A stretch of 64,000 bases of DNA from an uncultured Alphaproteobacteria bacterium (GTDB taxonomy: Bacteria > Pseudomonadota > Alphaproteobacteria > Geminicoccales > Geminicoccaceae), in the NCBI GenBank assembly GCA_937995535.1, contig CALKJU010000009.1:124001-188000 (forward strand), in the 5' to 3' direction. The notes under the pieces were generated by a model. The model ran no database searches and was not told where the DNA came from. It worked only from the letters and a program-made list of their open reading frames with translations. Positions within the stretch are counted from its first letter, which is position 1; the number at the start of each line of letters is the position of its first letter. Shown here piece after piece: positions 8,737 to 17,439 of this stretch. The position numbers were made by a program, and so were the translations under genes.

Positions 8737-10269
8737 ATGCACGCGAGCGGCTCGTCGATCTGGATCGGCCTCGACGCGTTCGATCTTGTCGAGCTGCGCC
8801 TGCGGCTGCGGCAGGGGGACCTGCCCAATCTCGCGAGGCTCGCCCGCACCGGTGGCCTTACCCGGCTGGCGCCCGACGTGCCCGGCCTGCATCAGAGTGT
8901 CTGGCGGTCGTTCGTCAACGGCCGGCCGGTCGGTGACCATGGCTGGTATTTCAGCAAGGTTTGGCGGCCTGAGCACGGCCGCCTGGAGTGCGCCGATCCC
9001 AGTTGGCTGCGGCTGGAGCCGTTCTGGCAGCCACTCGCCGATGCGGGCCTGCGGCTGGCGCTCATCGACGTGCCCCATGTGCGCGATCCGGGGCCGACCT
9101 TCGACGGCGTGTTTCTCGGTGGCTGGCAGGCCCACGACCGCCACCCCTTGGAGGTGCGACCGGCAACGCTGCTCGGCGAGCTGACCGCCCGGTTCGGCCC
9201 GCCGGTCATGCCCCCGGAGCATTACGGGCCGCAGCAGAGCGGCGAGCTCCGCCGGCTGCATCGCCTCGCCCTTGCGGCACTGGATCAGATCGCGCGGGTG
9301 GCCGAGTGGATCCTGCGCCGCGAGCGCCCGGATCTGATGCTCCTCGCACTCGGCGCGCCGCATCGCGTCGGGCACTATCTATGGGATCTGTCGCAGATCG
9401 ACCGGAGCCGGCTCGCGCCCGAGGAGATCCGTACCCTGGATCGGGCGCTCGATGACGTCTACGCGGCGGCTGACCGGGCGGTCGGTCGGATCGCCGCCGC
9501 AGCTCCGCCCGGGGCGCGCCTGGCGGCGTTCGCGCTGCACGGGATGGGGCCGAACCCGGGGTGGAACGATCTGCTGCCACGGCTGCTGGACGGTCAGCCG
9601 GAGGCGCGACGGCGTCGCTCGTTGCGCGCCCGCGCCCACGGGCTGCGGCGCTCGCCGCTGGTCCTGAACGCCTCGCGGCTGATGCCGCCGGCGATTGCCG
9701 ATGTCCTGCGCGATGTCTGGTCGGCGCGCATGCACCATTGGTCGTCGACCCGCTTCTTCGCGCTGCCAAGCGAGACCGGCGGACTGGTCCGCATCAATCT
9801 CGCCGGGCGCGAGCCTCTCGGCATCGTCGAGCCAGGCGCGGAGTACGAGGATCTCTGCGCCGAGCTGGCGGCGCGGCTGACCGCGGTGACCGACCTCGAG
9901 ACCGGCGAGCCGATCGTGGCGCGCGTCAATTTCGTCGATCAGCTGGTGCCGCCGGACGCGCCGTTCCGGCCCTACCTGCCCGACCTCGCCGTCGAGTGGC
10001 GCGAGCGGCGGATCGGCGACAGCGTCGGTCTGCGCCTCGCCGGCGGCGCCACGCTGCGCTGGCCGCGGGGCCGGCGGACCAGCTCCGGGCGCAGCGGCGA
10101 CCATCGCAGCCACGGCTGGGTGGTCGGCGACGCCGATGTGCCGGTGCCGCTCGATCGCGCGCCGTCGGGCGTCGAGCTGGCCGCCGCGATCCTCGACGGC
10201 TGCGTGCAACGGCGGCCGCGGGCCGCGCCACAGCGCGCGCCCGCCGCAACGCGGTTGCAGACCGCCTGA
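8737..10269 (+). CDS. AlkP-superfamily type I phosphodiesterase/phosphohydrolase
   Basis: A 510-residue protein of the alkaline-phosphatase fold (type I phosphodiesterase/nucleotide pyrophosphatase group). Residues 10-16 (IGLDAFD) carry the first metal aspartate; the stretch PGLHQSVWRSFVNGRPVGDHG holds the probable Ser/Thr nucleophile region (Ser54) in the place of the usual TxPxxTS...G..P..HG; GAPHRVGHYLWD and FALHGMGPNPG provide the later metal-binding His residues. No signal peptide or membrane segment is seen, so it is likely cytoplasmic. ATG 8737 is chosen because GLDAFD then falls at the usual distance. An inverted repeat (8679-8686/8708-8715) precedes it. Neighbouring genes suggest a role in glycan or nucleotide-sugar handling, but the substrate is unknown. 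Confidence 0.8.
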   Translation: MHASGSSIWIGLDAFDLVELRLRLRQGDLPNLARLARTGGLTRLAPDVPGLHQSVWRSFVNGRPVGDHGWYFSKVWRPEHGRLECADPSWLRLEPFWQPLADAGLRLALIDVPHVRDPGPTFDGVFLGGWQAHDRHPLEVRPATLLGELTARFGPPVMPPEHYGPQQSGELRRLHRLALAALDQIARVAEWILRRERPDLMLLALGAPHRVGHYLWDLSQIDRSRLAPEEIRTLDRALDDVYAAADRAVGRIAAAAPPGARLAAFALHGMGPNPGWNDLLPRLLDGQPEARRRRSLRARAHGLRRSPLVLNASRLMPPAIADVLRDVWSARMHHWSSTRFFALPSETGGLVRINLAGREPLGIVEPGAEYEDLCAELAARLTAVTDLETGEPIVARVNFVDQLVPPDAPFRPYLPDLAVEWRERRIGDSVGLRLAGGATLRWPRGRRTSSGRSGDHRSHGWVVGDADVPVPLDRAPSGVELAAAILDGCVQRRPRAAPQRAPAATRLQTA

Positions 10270-10299
10270 GCGCAGTCACGGCCGGCGATCGCCGCACCA

Positions 10300-10519
10300 C
10301 CGGTGGCGACCTCTGCGGCGCGTGCGGCTCGCCGGTATTCGGCCGCGGCGACGGCTCGGACTGGTGGAATTGCATCTAGGCTCGTTCGAGCTGACCGAGC
10401 GGTTCGCGCCCACCTACGAGCTCTGGACCGTCCGACCCGGGTCCGGGCTACCGGCGGTGCCAAGTGTGATCCGCCACGACGAGGGGAACCGTCCCGGTCC
10501 ACAGCGCAGCGAGCCGTGA
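10300..10519 (+). pseudogene. GFA-family (glutathione-dependent formaldehyde-activating-like) remnant, frameshifted
   Basis: This stretch encodes the C-terminal half of a GFA-family protein split over two frames. One frame reads GGDLCGACGSPVFGRGDGSD up to about 10360 and runs into a stop at 10377-10379; the next frame reads VELHLGSFELTERFAPTYEL and then WTVRPGSGLPAVP to a stop at 10517-10519. The CxxCGSPVF motif and the LGS...PTYELW segment are in the right order and spacing for the family, so one base seems to have been lost near 10362. The N-terminal zinc-binding Cys residues are missing. It is a relic between the phosphohydrolase gene and the convergent flippase gene. Confidence 0.55.
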
Positions 10520-10537
10520 GCCGCAACAACCCCCGCG

Positions 10538-11992
10538 TCAGCGCGTCGACACGGCGGGCTCTGGCTGGCGGCGCGCAAGACGGCGCAGTTCGCCCACGCG
10601 GATCAGGCCGACGGCGATCAGCATCAGCACCGTTGCGACGCCCAGCGCGGCGAGTTCAGCGAGCAGCCAGATACCGTGGCCCGGCAGGGACCAAGCGAGC
10701 AGCGCGACGGCGCCGCTGGTGGCTACGAGGCGGCCGAGATCGCCGGGGGCGAGCCAACCGCCGAGCGCGCGCCGGACCGCTCCGCCGGCGAGCAGCACGC
10801 CGGTCAGGCACCCCGCCGCCGTCGCCAGCGCCGCGCCCATCGCGCCCAGCGGCAGGATCGCCGGCAGGAGCAGGACGGTCACCGCCAGGGCCGCGAGGTT
10901 GGCGCGCAGCAGCGCCGCCATGGCGCCCAGCCCGACCAGCGCCGCGCTGTGGACCAGGAGCAGCGTCATGCCGATGCCCTGGCCGATGAACAGCACGGCG
11001 AGCAGCGGTCCCGCCGCAGCGTAGGCGGGGCCGAACAGAAGCGTCGTGATGGTCGCCCCGTCGACCACCGCCACCGCAGCCGCCGGCAGCAGCAGCATGA
11101 GCATGAGACGGATGGTGTCGACGAGGACCTGCCGGGCCTCGTCGGGCGCGCCGCGGGCCAGCGCCGCGGCGACGCTGGCGACCACCACGCTTCCCGAGCC
11201 GAGTGCGAGGATGATCGGCAGGCGCCCGATCGACTGCGCGGCGGCGTACTGGCCGGCCGCGTCGGGCGGGACGAGGGCGGCGCCGACGCCGAGCGCCCAG
11301 AGGCCGATCACCGCGAGCACTTGGCTTGCCACGCCGCGCACGCAGAGGGCCAGCGCGAGGCGGACGGTCGCGCGCATCGCGGCTCCGGCCGGCGGGCCGA
11401 CCTCGCTCCGGGCGGTGAAAGCGGCGACGGCGAGGCCGATCGCCGACGCTGCGGCGTTGACGACGAGCGCCCCAGCGATGCTGATCCCGTACCAAGCGAG
11501 GCCGACGATGCCCACCGCCTTGGCCAGCGCGTAGATCGCGGTGACGAGGGCCGCGGCGGCGAAACGCTGCCGCCCGTTCAAGATCGCATTGCCGACGAAG
11601 AGGAGGCAGTAGAATGGAATGTCGAGGGCGGCGATGCGGAACAGGTGAGCCCCGTCGGTGACGTTGAGCACCGCGGCGAGCGCCGGCGCGCCGAGCCAGA
11701 AGCCCGCGAACAGCAGGAGATAGGTGATGGTCCCGAGGAGCAGCCCGCCGCCGGCGATACGGGGCGCCTGAACCCCGGCGGCCGCCATCTGCCGAGTCAG
11801 CGCCGCCGGCAGCCCGAGGCGGCCGATCACCTCGGTCGCGAGCAGCGTCCCGTAAACGAGGCTGTAGGCGCCGAACAGCGTCGGCCCGAGTCCTGCGGCG
11901 AGGATCACCGTGGTGAGGTAGCCGGCCAGCGTCACGAGCAGGTGCGCCCCGGTCTGCAGCGCCATCGCCTGGATGCCCTGGGCCCTGCGCAT
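10538..11992 (-). CDS. polysaccharide flippase, Wzx/MATE-like (oligosaccharide flippase family)
   Basis: A 484-residue integral membrane protein with 12-14 hydrophobic helices, of the polysaccharide-biosynthesis transporter family that moves lipid-linked oligosaccharides across the inner membrane. The N-terminus (GIQAMALQTGAHLLVTLAGY) and the helix containing GPTLFGAYSLVYGTLLATEV are typical of Wzx-like proteins, as is the central PPDAAGQYAAAQSIGRLP segment. ATG 11992 gives a normal short cytoplasmic head; the reading frame stays open upstream without a better start. It is divergent from the GH1 gene, 99 nt away. No glycosyltransferase is present, so its substrate must be made elsewhere. Confidence 0.85.
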   Translation of the reverse strand: MRRAQGIQAMALQTGAHLLVTLAGYLTTVILAAGLGPTLFGAYSLVYGTLLATEVIGRLGLPAALTRQMAAAGVQAPRIAGGGLLLGTITYLLLFAGFWLGAPALAAVLNVTDGAHLFRIAALDIPFYCLLFVGNAILNGRQRFAAAALVTAIYALAKAVGIVGLAWYGISIAGALVVNAAASAIGLAVAAFTARSEVGPPAGAAMRATVRLALALCVRGVASQVLAVIGLWALGVGAALVPPDAAGQYAAAQSIGRLPIILALGSGSVVVASVAAALARGAPDEARQVLVDTIRLMLMLLLPAAAVAVVDGATITTLLFGPAYAAAGPLLAVLFIGQGIGMTLLLVHSAALVGLGAMAALLRANLAALAVTVLLLPAILPLGAMGAALATAAGCLTGVLLAGGAVRRALGGWLAPGDLGRLVATSGAVALLAWSLPGHGIWLLAELAALGVATVLMLIAVGLIRVGELRRLARRQPEPAVSTR

Positions 11993-12091
11993 CAGCGTGT
12001 CGCCGGCGGCATCGGAGGCAAGCTTGCTCCTTTTCGGGAACCTCGCGCGACTGGTAGATGTCGCGCCGCCTGCAGGCCCGACAAGCGTTCG

Positions 12092-13327
12092 ATGAGCACA
12101 GCGTTTCGTTTTCCCGAGGGGTTCCTCTGGGGCTCGGCCATGGCCGGGCATCAGGTCGAGGGGGACAACCGGCACAGCGACTGGTGGGCCTACGAGCAGG
12201 CCGGCCGGCTGCCGTTCCGCTCCGGCTCCGCATGCCGTCATCTCGAGCGTTACGAGGCCGATCTCGACCTCGCCCGCGAGCTCGGCCTGAACGCGCACCG
12301 CTTCTCGATCGAGTGGGCGCGGCTCGAGCCGGAGCCCGGCCAGTGCGACATCGCCGCTCTCGACCACTACCGGCGGATGGTGGCAGCGATGCGGACGCGC
12401 GGGCTGGAGCCGATCGCGACCCTGCATCACTTCGTCGCCCCGGCCTGGTTCACCGACCGCGGCGGCTGGCTCGCGGCCGACGCGGCCGACCGCTTCGCCG
12501 CCCATGTCGAGCGGGTCGCCGCGGCGCTCGCCGGCGAGATCCGCTGGTGGCTGACGATCAACGAGCCCACCGTCTACGCCAAGCACGCTTACGTCACGGG
12601 CGACTGGCCGCCCTGTGTCCACGGCCAGTGGCTCGCGAGCCTGCGCGCGATGCGCGCGATGGCCGAGGCGCACCGGCGCGCCTACGCCATCCTCCACACG
12701 CACCGCGCGGACGCGCAGGTCGGCCTCGCCCACAGCACGCCCTACGTCGTCCCGGCAGATCCCCGACGCATCACCGACCGCCTCGCCGCCCGTGCCCGGG
12801 ACTACGGCCTCAACGGGCTCCTGTTCGACCTGATCGGCCGGCCGGCGCGGCGCTGGCTCGATTTCATCGGCGTCAACTACTACTGCCGGACGGTGGTGCG
12901 CTGGGCACCGCGCGGCCGGGCCGTGTTGCTCGGCGAGGACGATCTCGGCCCACGACCCGGCGAGGCCCGTCGCTTCAGCGACATGGGCTGGGAGGTCTGG
13001 CCACAGGGTTTGACCGAGGTGCTCCGCGCCCTAGCCCGCCACGGCCTGCCGCTGCTGATCACCGAGAACGGCATCGCGACCGAGGACGAGGCGGTGCGCC
13101 GGGCCTACCTCGCCGAGCATCTCGGCGCACTCGCCGCCGCAGTGGGCGCCGGCCTGCCGGTCGTCGGCTACCTCCATTGGTCGCTGATCGACAACTACGA
13201 ATGGGCGCTCGGCTTCGGCCCACGGTTCGGCCTGTTCGAGGTCGACTACGCGACCCAGGTGCGCCGGCCGCGGGCCACCGCCGCCGACTACGCCGCCGTC
13301 GTCCGCGCCAACGCGCTGGCCACATGA
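12092..13327 (+). CDS. family 1 glycoside hydrolase (beta-glucosidase-like)
   Basis: A 411-residue retaining beta-glycosidase of family GH1. The acid/base is E158 in TINEP and the nucleophile is E325 in ITENG; the N-terminal FPEGFLWGSAMAGHQVEGDN and HRFSIEWARLEP, and the C-terminal HWSLIDNYEWALGF, are diagnostic. At 411 residues it is shorter than most bacterial beta-glucosidases (about 450), lacking some surface loops. No signal peptide is present, so it acts in the cytoplasm. It overlaps the GMC oxidoreductase start by ATGA and is therefore co-translated with it. In this setting it could trim or transfer a sugar on a glycan intermediate instead of degrading dietary sugar; that is inference. 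Confidence 0.92.
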   Translation: MSTAFRFPEGFLWGSAMAGHQVEGDNRHSDWWAYEQAGRLPFRSGSACRHLERYEADLDLARELGLNAHRFSIEWARLEPEPGQCDIAALDHYRRMVAAMRTRGLEPIATLHHFVAPAWFTDRGGWLAADAADRFAAHVERVAAALAGEIRWWLTINEPTVYAKHAYVTGDWPPCVHGQWLASLRAMRAMAEAHRRAYAILHTHRADAQVGLAHSTPYVVPADPRRITDRLAARARDYGLNGLLFDLIGRPARRWLDFIGVNYYCRTVVRWAPRGRAVLLGEDDLGPRPGEARRFSDMGWEVWPQGLTEVLRALARHGLPLLITENGIATEDEAVRRAYLAEHLGALAAAVGAGLPVVGYLHWSLIDNYEWALGFGPRFGLFEVDYATQVRRPRATAADYAAVVRANALAT

Positions 13328-14904
13328 GGCCGATCGACGCGCGGACTCTGCCAGCCGGAACCGCGCTCGACGCCGATCTGTGCATCGTCGGCGCCGGTCC
13401 AGCCGGCATCTCGCTCGCCTGCGCGCTGGTCGAGAGCGGCGTCGACGTCCTGCTCGTCGAGGGTGGGGATCTGCGCCCGGACGCCGCCACCCAGGCGCTG
13501 CACGAGGCGCGCAGCGTCGGCTACCCGCTGCGCCCCAACTATCTCAACCGCGCCCGCCAGTTCGGCGGGACGAGCAATCTCTGGGCCGGGCGCAACATGC
13601 TGCTGTGGCCCGAGGACCTCGCCCGTCGCGACTGGGTGCCCGGCTCGGCCTGGCCGATCGGGCAGACCGAGATCGCTGCCTGGCACGACGCCGCCGCGCG
13701 GCTGCTGGGCCTGCCCGACGCCGGCTGCTTCGCACCGGCGCGGTGGCGCGAGCGGCTCGGACCGAGCGAGGCCGCGCTGTTCGCCAGCGGCCGGCTGGTG
13801 CCGACCGTCTCCGTCTGGGCGCGCCGGCCGATGCGCTTCGGCGTCGTGCATGGGCCGAAGCTGCGCCGTGCGGGCAATGTTCGCACGCTGCTGCGCGCCA
13901 ACGCCGTCGGCCTGCGTCTGGACGCCGCGCGCACCTCGGTGACCGGTGTCGAGCTGGCGACGCTCGGCGGCACGCGGCTCGTGGTCCGCGCGCGGCGGGT
14001 CGTGCTGGCCGCCGGTGGCATCGAGAACGCGCGCCTGTTGCTGCTGGCCGGGCTGGGCGGCCCGCTGGTCGGCCGTTTCTTCATGGAGCATCCGCGGGCG
14101 GTGTTCGGGAAGGTGGAGCTGATCGCCGGCAGCCGCGTCCCCCTGCTACGCGGGCGGCCGTTCCGCGACGGACGCGTCCAGATCGGCACCGCCCTGGCCC
14201 CTGAGCTGCAACGCCGCGAGGGCCTGCTGAACCACTACTGCACACTCGAATCCGAGGTGTCCGACTACGTCGCCCGGACCTACGAGACAGCGGTCGAGGT
14301 CGGCAAGGTGCTGCTGCGGCGCGGCCATGCCGGCGGCCGGCTCGACTTCTCCGCGGTCGGCAAGAGCCGCCTCGAGGGCTTCATCTACCAGCTTTCGCCC
14401 AAGGAGATCCTGCCGCACTGGGCGTTCCGCGCAGTGAGCACGCTGCGCGACCGCTACCGACCGCCGAAGGGCGCGCAGCGCTGCGTGCTGGTCACCTTCT
14501 GCGAGCAGCCGCCCGATCCGGACAGCCGCGTCCGGCTCGGCGAGGAGCGCGACGCCCTTGGGCTGCCGCGCCCGGTGGTCGACTGGCGCATCCCCGACTC
14601 CGTGCCCCGCTCGCTCCTCCGCCTCCATGAGGTCCTCGGTCGCGAACTCGCCGAGCGCGGCGTCGGCCGGCTCGAAGCCGGTGATCCGGCGACCCTCGCC
14701 TACACCGACGCCTCGCACCATCTGGGCACGACCCGGATGAGCGACGATCCGAAGACGGGCGTCGTCGACCGCGATGGCCGCGTCCACGGTACGGCCAATC
14801 TCTGGGTCGCCGGGAGCAGCGTCTTCCCGTCCGGCGGCCACGCCAACCCGACCCTGACCATTGTCGCCTTGGCCCTGCGCCTTGCCGACCGGCTGCGTGG
14901 CTGA
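13324..14904 (+). CDS. GMC-family FAD oxidoreductase
   Basis: A 526-residue flavoprotein of the glucose-methanol-choline oxidoreductase family. The FAD Rossmann motif GAGPAG is at residues 23-28 (CIVGAGPAGISLA), followed by the Glu that binds ribose in LLVEGG. RQFGGTSNLWAGRN is the FAD-contact segment, VVLAAGGIENARLLL the second FAD motif, and the C-terminal HHLGTTRMSDDP and GSSVFPSGGHANPTLT contain the active-site His and Asn. The last pattern is that of bacterial GMC enzymes found in sugar and glycan clusters, which oxidize a hydroxyl to a keto group. The start overlaps the GH1 stop. The electron acceptor and substrate are not known. Confidence 0.92.
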   Translation: MRPIDARTLPAGTALDADLCIVGAGPAGISLACALVESGVDVLLVEGGDLRPDAATQALHEARSVGYPLRPNYLNRARQFGGTSNLWAGRNMLLWPEDLARRDWVPGSAWPIGQTEIAAWHDAAARLLGLPDAGCFAPARWRERLGPSEAALFASGRLVPTVSVWARRPMRFGVVHGPKLRRAGNVRTLLRANAVGLRLDAARTSVTGVELATLGGTRLVVRARRVVLAAGGIENARLLLLAGLGGPLVGRFFMEHPRAVFGKVELIAGSRVPLLRGRPFRDGRVQIGTALAPELQRREGLLNHYCTLESEVSDYVARTYETAVEVGKVLLRRGHAGGRLDFSAVGKSRLEGFIYQLSPKEILPHWAFRAVSTLRDRYRPPKGAQRCVLVTFCEQPPDPDSRVRLGEERDALGLPRPVVDWRIPDSVPRSLLRLHEVLGRELAERGVGRLEAGDPATLAYTDASHHLGTTRMSDDPKTGVVDRDGRVHGTANLWVAGSSVFPSGGHANPTLTIVALALRLADRLRG

Positions 14905-14946
14905 CACCCTTCTCCGCCCCGGTCGCCGGGTCTATAAGCCGCGTGC

Positions 14947-15750
14947 ATGAGCACAGCCCTGCCCGTCCCGCTGATCGGGATCACCTCCTGCCTCAAGGCG
15001 CACGAGCACAGCGCCTTTCACTCGGTGCAGGACAAGTATGTCGACGCCGTGGTCGCCGGTACCAGCGCCGTGCCGGTGCTGATCCCGGCGATCGGGCCGG
15101 CGCTCGACATGGATGCGCTGCTCGCCCGCCTCGACGGTGTTCTCGTCACCGGCAGCCCATCCAATGTCGATCCTGCATATTACGGCGGCCCGCCGCCGCG
15201 GCCCGACAACGAAGCCGATCCGGCGCGCGATGCGACGACGCTGCCGCTGATCCGTGCCACGCTCGCCGCCGGCGTGCCGCTGCTCGCCATCTGCCGCGGC
15301 ATCCAGGAACTCAACGTGGCACTCGGTGGCACGCTGCATCAGCACGTTCACGAGCTGCCCGGCCGGCGCGATCACCGCTCCGACAAGAGCCTGCCCTACG
15401 CCGAGCGCTACGCGCCGGTCCATGCGATCGAGCTGACGCCCGGCGGGCGGCTCCAGGCGGTGATGGGTGGTGCGGCGCGGATCGAGGTCAACTCGCTGCA
15501 CGGCCAGGGCATCGACCGCCTCGCCGCCGGCCTGGTCGTCGAGGCCGTGGCCGAGGACGGCACGATCGAGGCGGTGAGCGTGCCCAAGGCCGCCGGCTTC
15601 GCGCTCGGCGTCCAGTGGCATCCCGAATGGCGCGTGCTGGAGAACGTCTGGTCGCGCCGCCTCTTCGCCGCCTTCGGCGAGGCCGCGCGGACCCGCGCCG
15701 CCGGCCGTCTGGCCGGTCCGCGCGCGCTCGACCACCGCGCGGTCGCCTGA
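14947..15750 (+). CDS. gamma-glutamyl-gamma-aminobutyrate hydrolase-like class I amidotransferase (PuuD-like)
   Basis: A 267-residue glutamine-amidotransferase-fold hydrolase. The catalytic triad is C116 (LAICRGIQELNVALGG), H225 and E227 (VQWHPEW). The start PLIGITSC and the DGVLVTGSPSNVDP loop match PuuD-type enzymes that release GABA from gamma-glutamyl-GABA. It lies 115 nt before a PuuA-type ligase on the same strand, which supports a role in the gamma-glutamylated putrescine pathway. The other enzymes of that route (PuuB oxidase, PuuC dehydrogenase) are not in the window. Confidence 0.88.
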   Translation: MSTALPVPLIGITSCLKAHEHSAFHSVQDKYVDAVVAGTSAVPVLIPAIGPALDMDALLARLDGVLVTGSPSNVDPAYYGGPPPRPDNEADPARDATTLPLIRATLAAGVPLLAICRGIQELNVALGGTLHQHVHELPGRRDHRSDKSLPYAERYAPVHAIELTPGGRLQAVMGGAARIEVNSLHGQGIDRLAAGLVVEAVAEDGTIEAVSVPKAAGFALGVQWHPEWRVLENVWSRRLFAAFGEAARTRAAGRLAGPRALDHRAVA

Positions 15751-15865
15751 GCCAGCCCGGCCGCGGTCATTTCCCGTCGCCCCGCCGAGCGCCGCACGGC
15801 GCGCGCCTTGCCGCGGCGCGGGCGGCGCTTGTAGGTTCCGCGCCGCGCAGCGGCCGGGGTGACGG

Positions 15866-17206
15866 ATGAGCGAGCTCGAGAGCTGGCTGAAGGAGCGGGG
15901 AATCACCGAGATCGAGTGCGTCGTCGCCGACATCAACGGCATCGCGCGCGGCAAGATCCTCCCCGGCTACAAGTTCCTGCGCGTGCACGCCGACGGGCTG
16001 CGCCTGCCGGAAAGCATCTTCACCCAGACGGTGACTGGCGACTATCCGGACGAGGACGTCATCGATCCGGTCGACCGCGACATCCGCCTGCGCCCCGACC
16101 CGACGACCATCCGGATCGTACCCTGGTATGACGAGGCCACGGCGCAGGTGATCGCCGACTGCTTCCACCATGACGGCAGCCCGGTCGAGATCGCCTCGCG
16201 CTACGTCCTCCGGCGCGTGCTGCGCCTCTACGCCGAGCGGGGCTGGAAGCCGGTCGTCTCGCCCGAACTTGAATTCTACCTGACGAAGATCAACGAGGAT
16301 CCGGACTACCCGTTGCAGCCGCCGATCGGCCGCTCGCGGCGGCCGGAGACCGGACGCGCCTCCTACGGCATCGAGGCAGCCAACGAGTTCGACCCGGTAT
16401 TCGAGGACGTCTACGACTGGTGCGAGGCGCAGGAGATCGACATCGACACGCTGAGCCACGAGGCCGGCGCGGGACAGATGGAGATCAACTTCAACCATGG
16501 CGACCCGCTGGCGCTCGCCGACCAGGCCTTCCTGTTCAAGCGCACGCTCCGGCAGGCGGCGATCAAGCACGGCATCTATGCCACCTTCATGGCCAAGCCG
16601 ATGGAGGGCGAGCCGGGCAGCTCGATGCACATTCACCAGTCGCTGTACGATCTGGCGACCGGTCGCAACCTGTTCGCCGGTGAGGGCGGCGAGCCCTTCT
16701 CGCCCTTGTTCCTCTCCTACATCGCCGGACTGCAGAAGTTCTTGCCGGCGGCGATGCCGTTGATGGCACCCAACGTCAACTCCTACCGCCGCCTGCGCCG
16801 CTACTCGACCGCGCCGATCAACACCCACTGGGCGGTCGAGAACCGTACCGTGGGCCTGCGCGTGCCCGAGTCCAGCCCGGAAGCGCGGCGGGTCGAGAAC
16901 CGTGTCGCCGGCGCGGACGCCAACCCCTATCTCGCCATGGCGGCGACGCTGGCCTGCGGCTGGCTCGGCATCGAGCACGGGCTCGAGCCGACCGACCCGA
17001 TCCGCGGCTCGGCCTACCGGAGGGCCCAGACGCTGCCGCAACAGATGTCCGACGCGCTGGCCAAACTCGCCGCATCGAGCCCGCTCAAGGAGGTCCTGGG
17101 CGAGCATTTCGTCGAGGTCCTGCTCGCCGTGAAGCAGGCCGAGAACGACGCCTACCAGAGCGTCATCAGCTCGTGGGAGCGCGAGCATCTGCTGCTGAAC
17201 GTGTGA
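15866..17206 (+). CDS. glutamine synthetase family protein, gamma-glutamylpolyamine synthetase-like (PuuA-like)
   Basis: A 446-residue ATP-dependent gamma-glutamyl-amine ligase of the glutamine synthetase superfamily. ECVVADINGIARGK starts the beta-grasp domain as in PuuA; the metal and glutamate-site motifs SPELEFYL, AGAGQMEINF, KPMEGEPGSSMHIHQS and NSYRRL follow. The adenylylation loop and central loop of GlnA are absent, and the length fits PuuA-type enzymes, so ammonia assimilation is unlikely. GGGGTGA precedes ATG 15866. Its neighbour is a PuuD-like hydrolase, and an agmatinase near 61 kb could supply putrescine. Confidence 0.88.
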   Translation: MSELESWLKERGITEIECVVADINGIARGKILPGYKFLRVHADGLRLPESIFTQTVTGDYPDEDVIDPVDRDIRLRPDPTTIRIVPWYDEATAQVIADCFHHDGSPVEIASRYVLRRVLRLYAERGWKPVVSPELEFYLTKINEDPDYPLQPPIGRSRRPETGRASYGIEAANEFDPVFEDVYDWCEAQEIDIDTLSHEAGAGQMEINFNHGDPLALADQAFLFKRTLRQAAIKHGIYATFMAKPMEGEPGSSMHIHQSLYDLATGRNLFAGEGGEPFSPLFLSYIAGLQKFLPAAMPLMAPNVNSYRRLRRYSTAPINTHWAVENRTVGLRVPESSPEARRVENRVAGADANPYLAMAATLACGWLGIEHGLEPTDPIRGSAYRRAQTLPQQMSDALAKLAASSPLKEVLGEHFVEVLLAVKQAENDAYQSVISSWEREHLLLNV

Positions 17207-17207
17207 G

Positions 17208-17226
17208 CCGCGCGGCCGCCGCGCGG
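17208..17226. terminator. GC-rich hairpin between PuuA-like gene and tRNA-Ala
   Basis: CCGCGCGG, a 3-nt loop and a second CCGCGCGG form an 8-bp perfect stem 2 nt after the stop and 6 nt beyond the 3' end of the convergent tRNA. It has no T-tract, but its placement suits a shared terminator. Confidence 0.5.
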
Positions 17227-17231
17227 CGGGC

Positions 17232-17307
17232 TGGTGGAGCCGAGGGGAGTCGAACCCCCGACCTCTAGAGTGCGATTCTAGCGCTCTCCCAGCTGAGCTA
17301 CGGCCCC
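17232..17307 (-). tRNA. tRNA-Ala (anticodon CGC)
   Basis: A complete 76-nt cloverleaf on the minus strand. The acceptor GGGGCCG pairs with CGGCTCC, including the G3-U70 wobble pair that identifies alanine tRNAs. The D arm is GCTC/GAGC, the anticodon stem is CTAGA/TCTAG with loop ATCGCAC, the T arm is GGGGG/CCCCT-type, and CCA is encoded. The anticodon CGC reads GCG, a frequent codon in this GC-rich DNA. Confidence 0.97.
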
Positions 17308-17320
17308 AAACCCGGCGGCT

Positions 17321-17349
17321 TCTATGGTGACGGGGACCGGGCGAGTCAA
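17321..17349 (-). promoter_or_regulatory. promoter of tRNA-Ala(CGC)
   Basis: On the minus strand TTGACT (17349-17344), a 17-nt spacer and CATAGA (17326-17321) place transcription start about 7 nt before the tRNA 5' end. Confidence 0.55.
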
Positions 17350-17439
17350 GCGCGGCCGGAGGGATGGCCAAGACGGTCTCGGGCGCTATAGTCCGCGCGC
17401 CCCGGCAGACGGGGTTGCAGCCCTGGTCGCCGCTCGCCG

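Noticed and set aside
10676-12091. Upstream extension of the GH1 frame
   Set aside because: It is antisense to the flippase gene. GH1 begins with FRFPEGFLWG at 12092.
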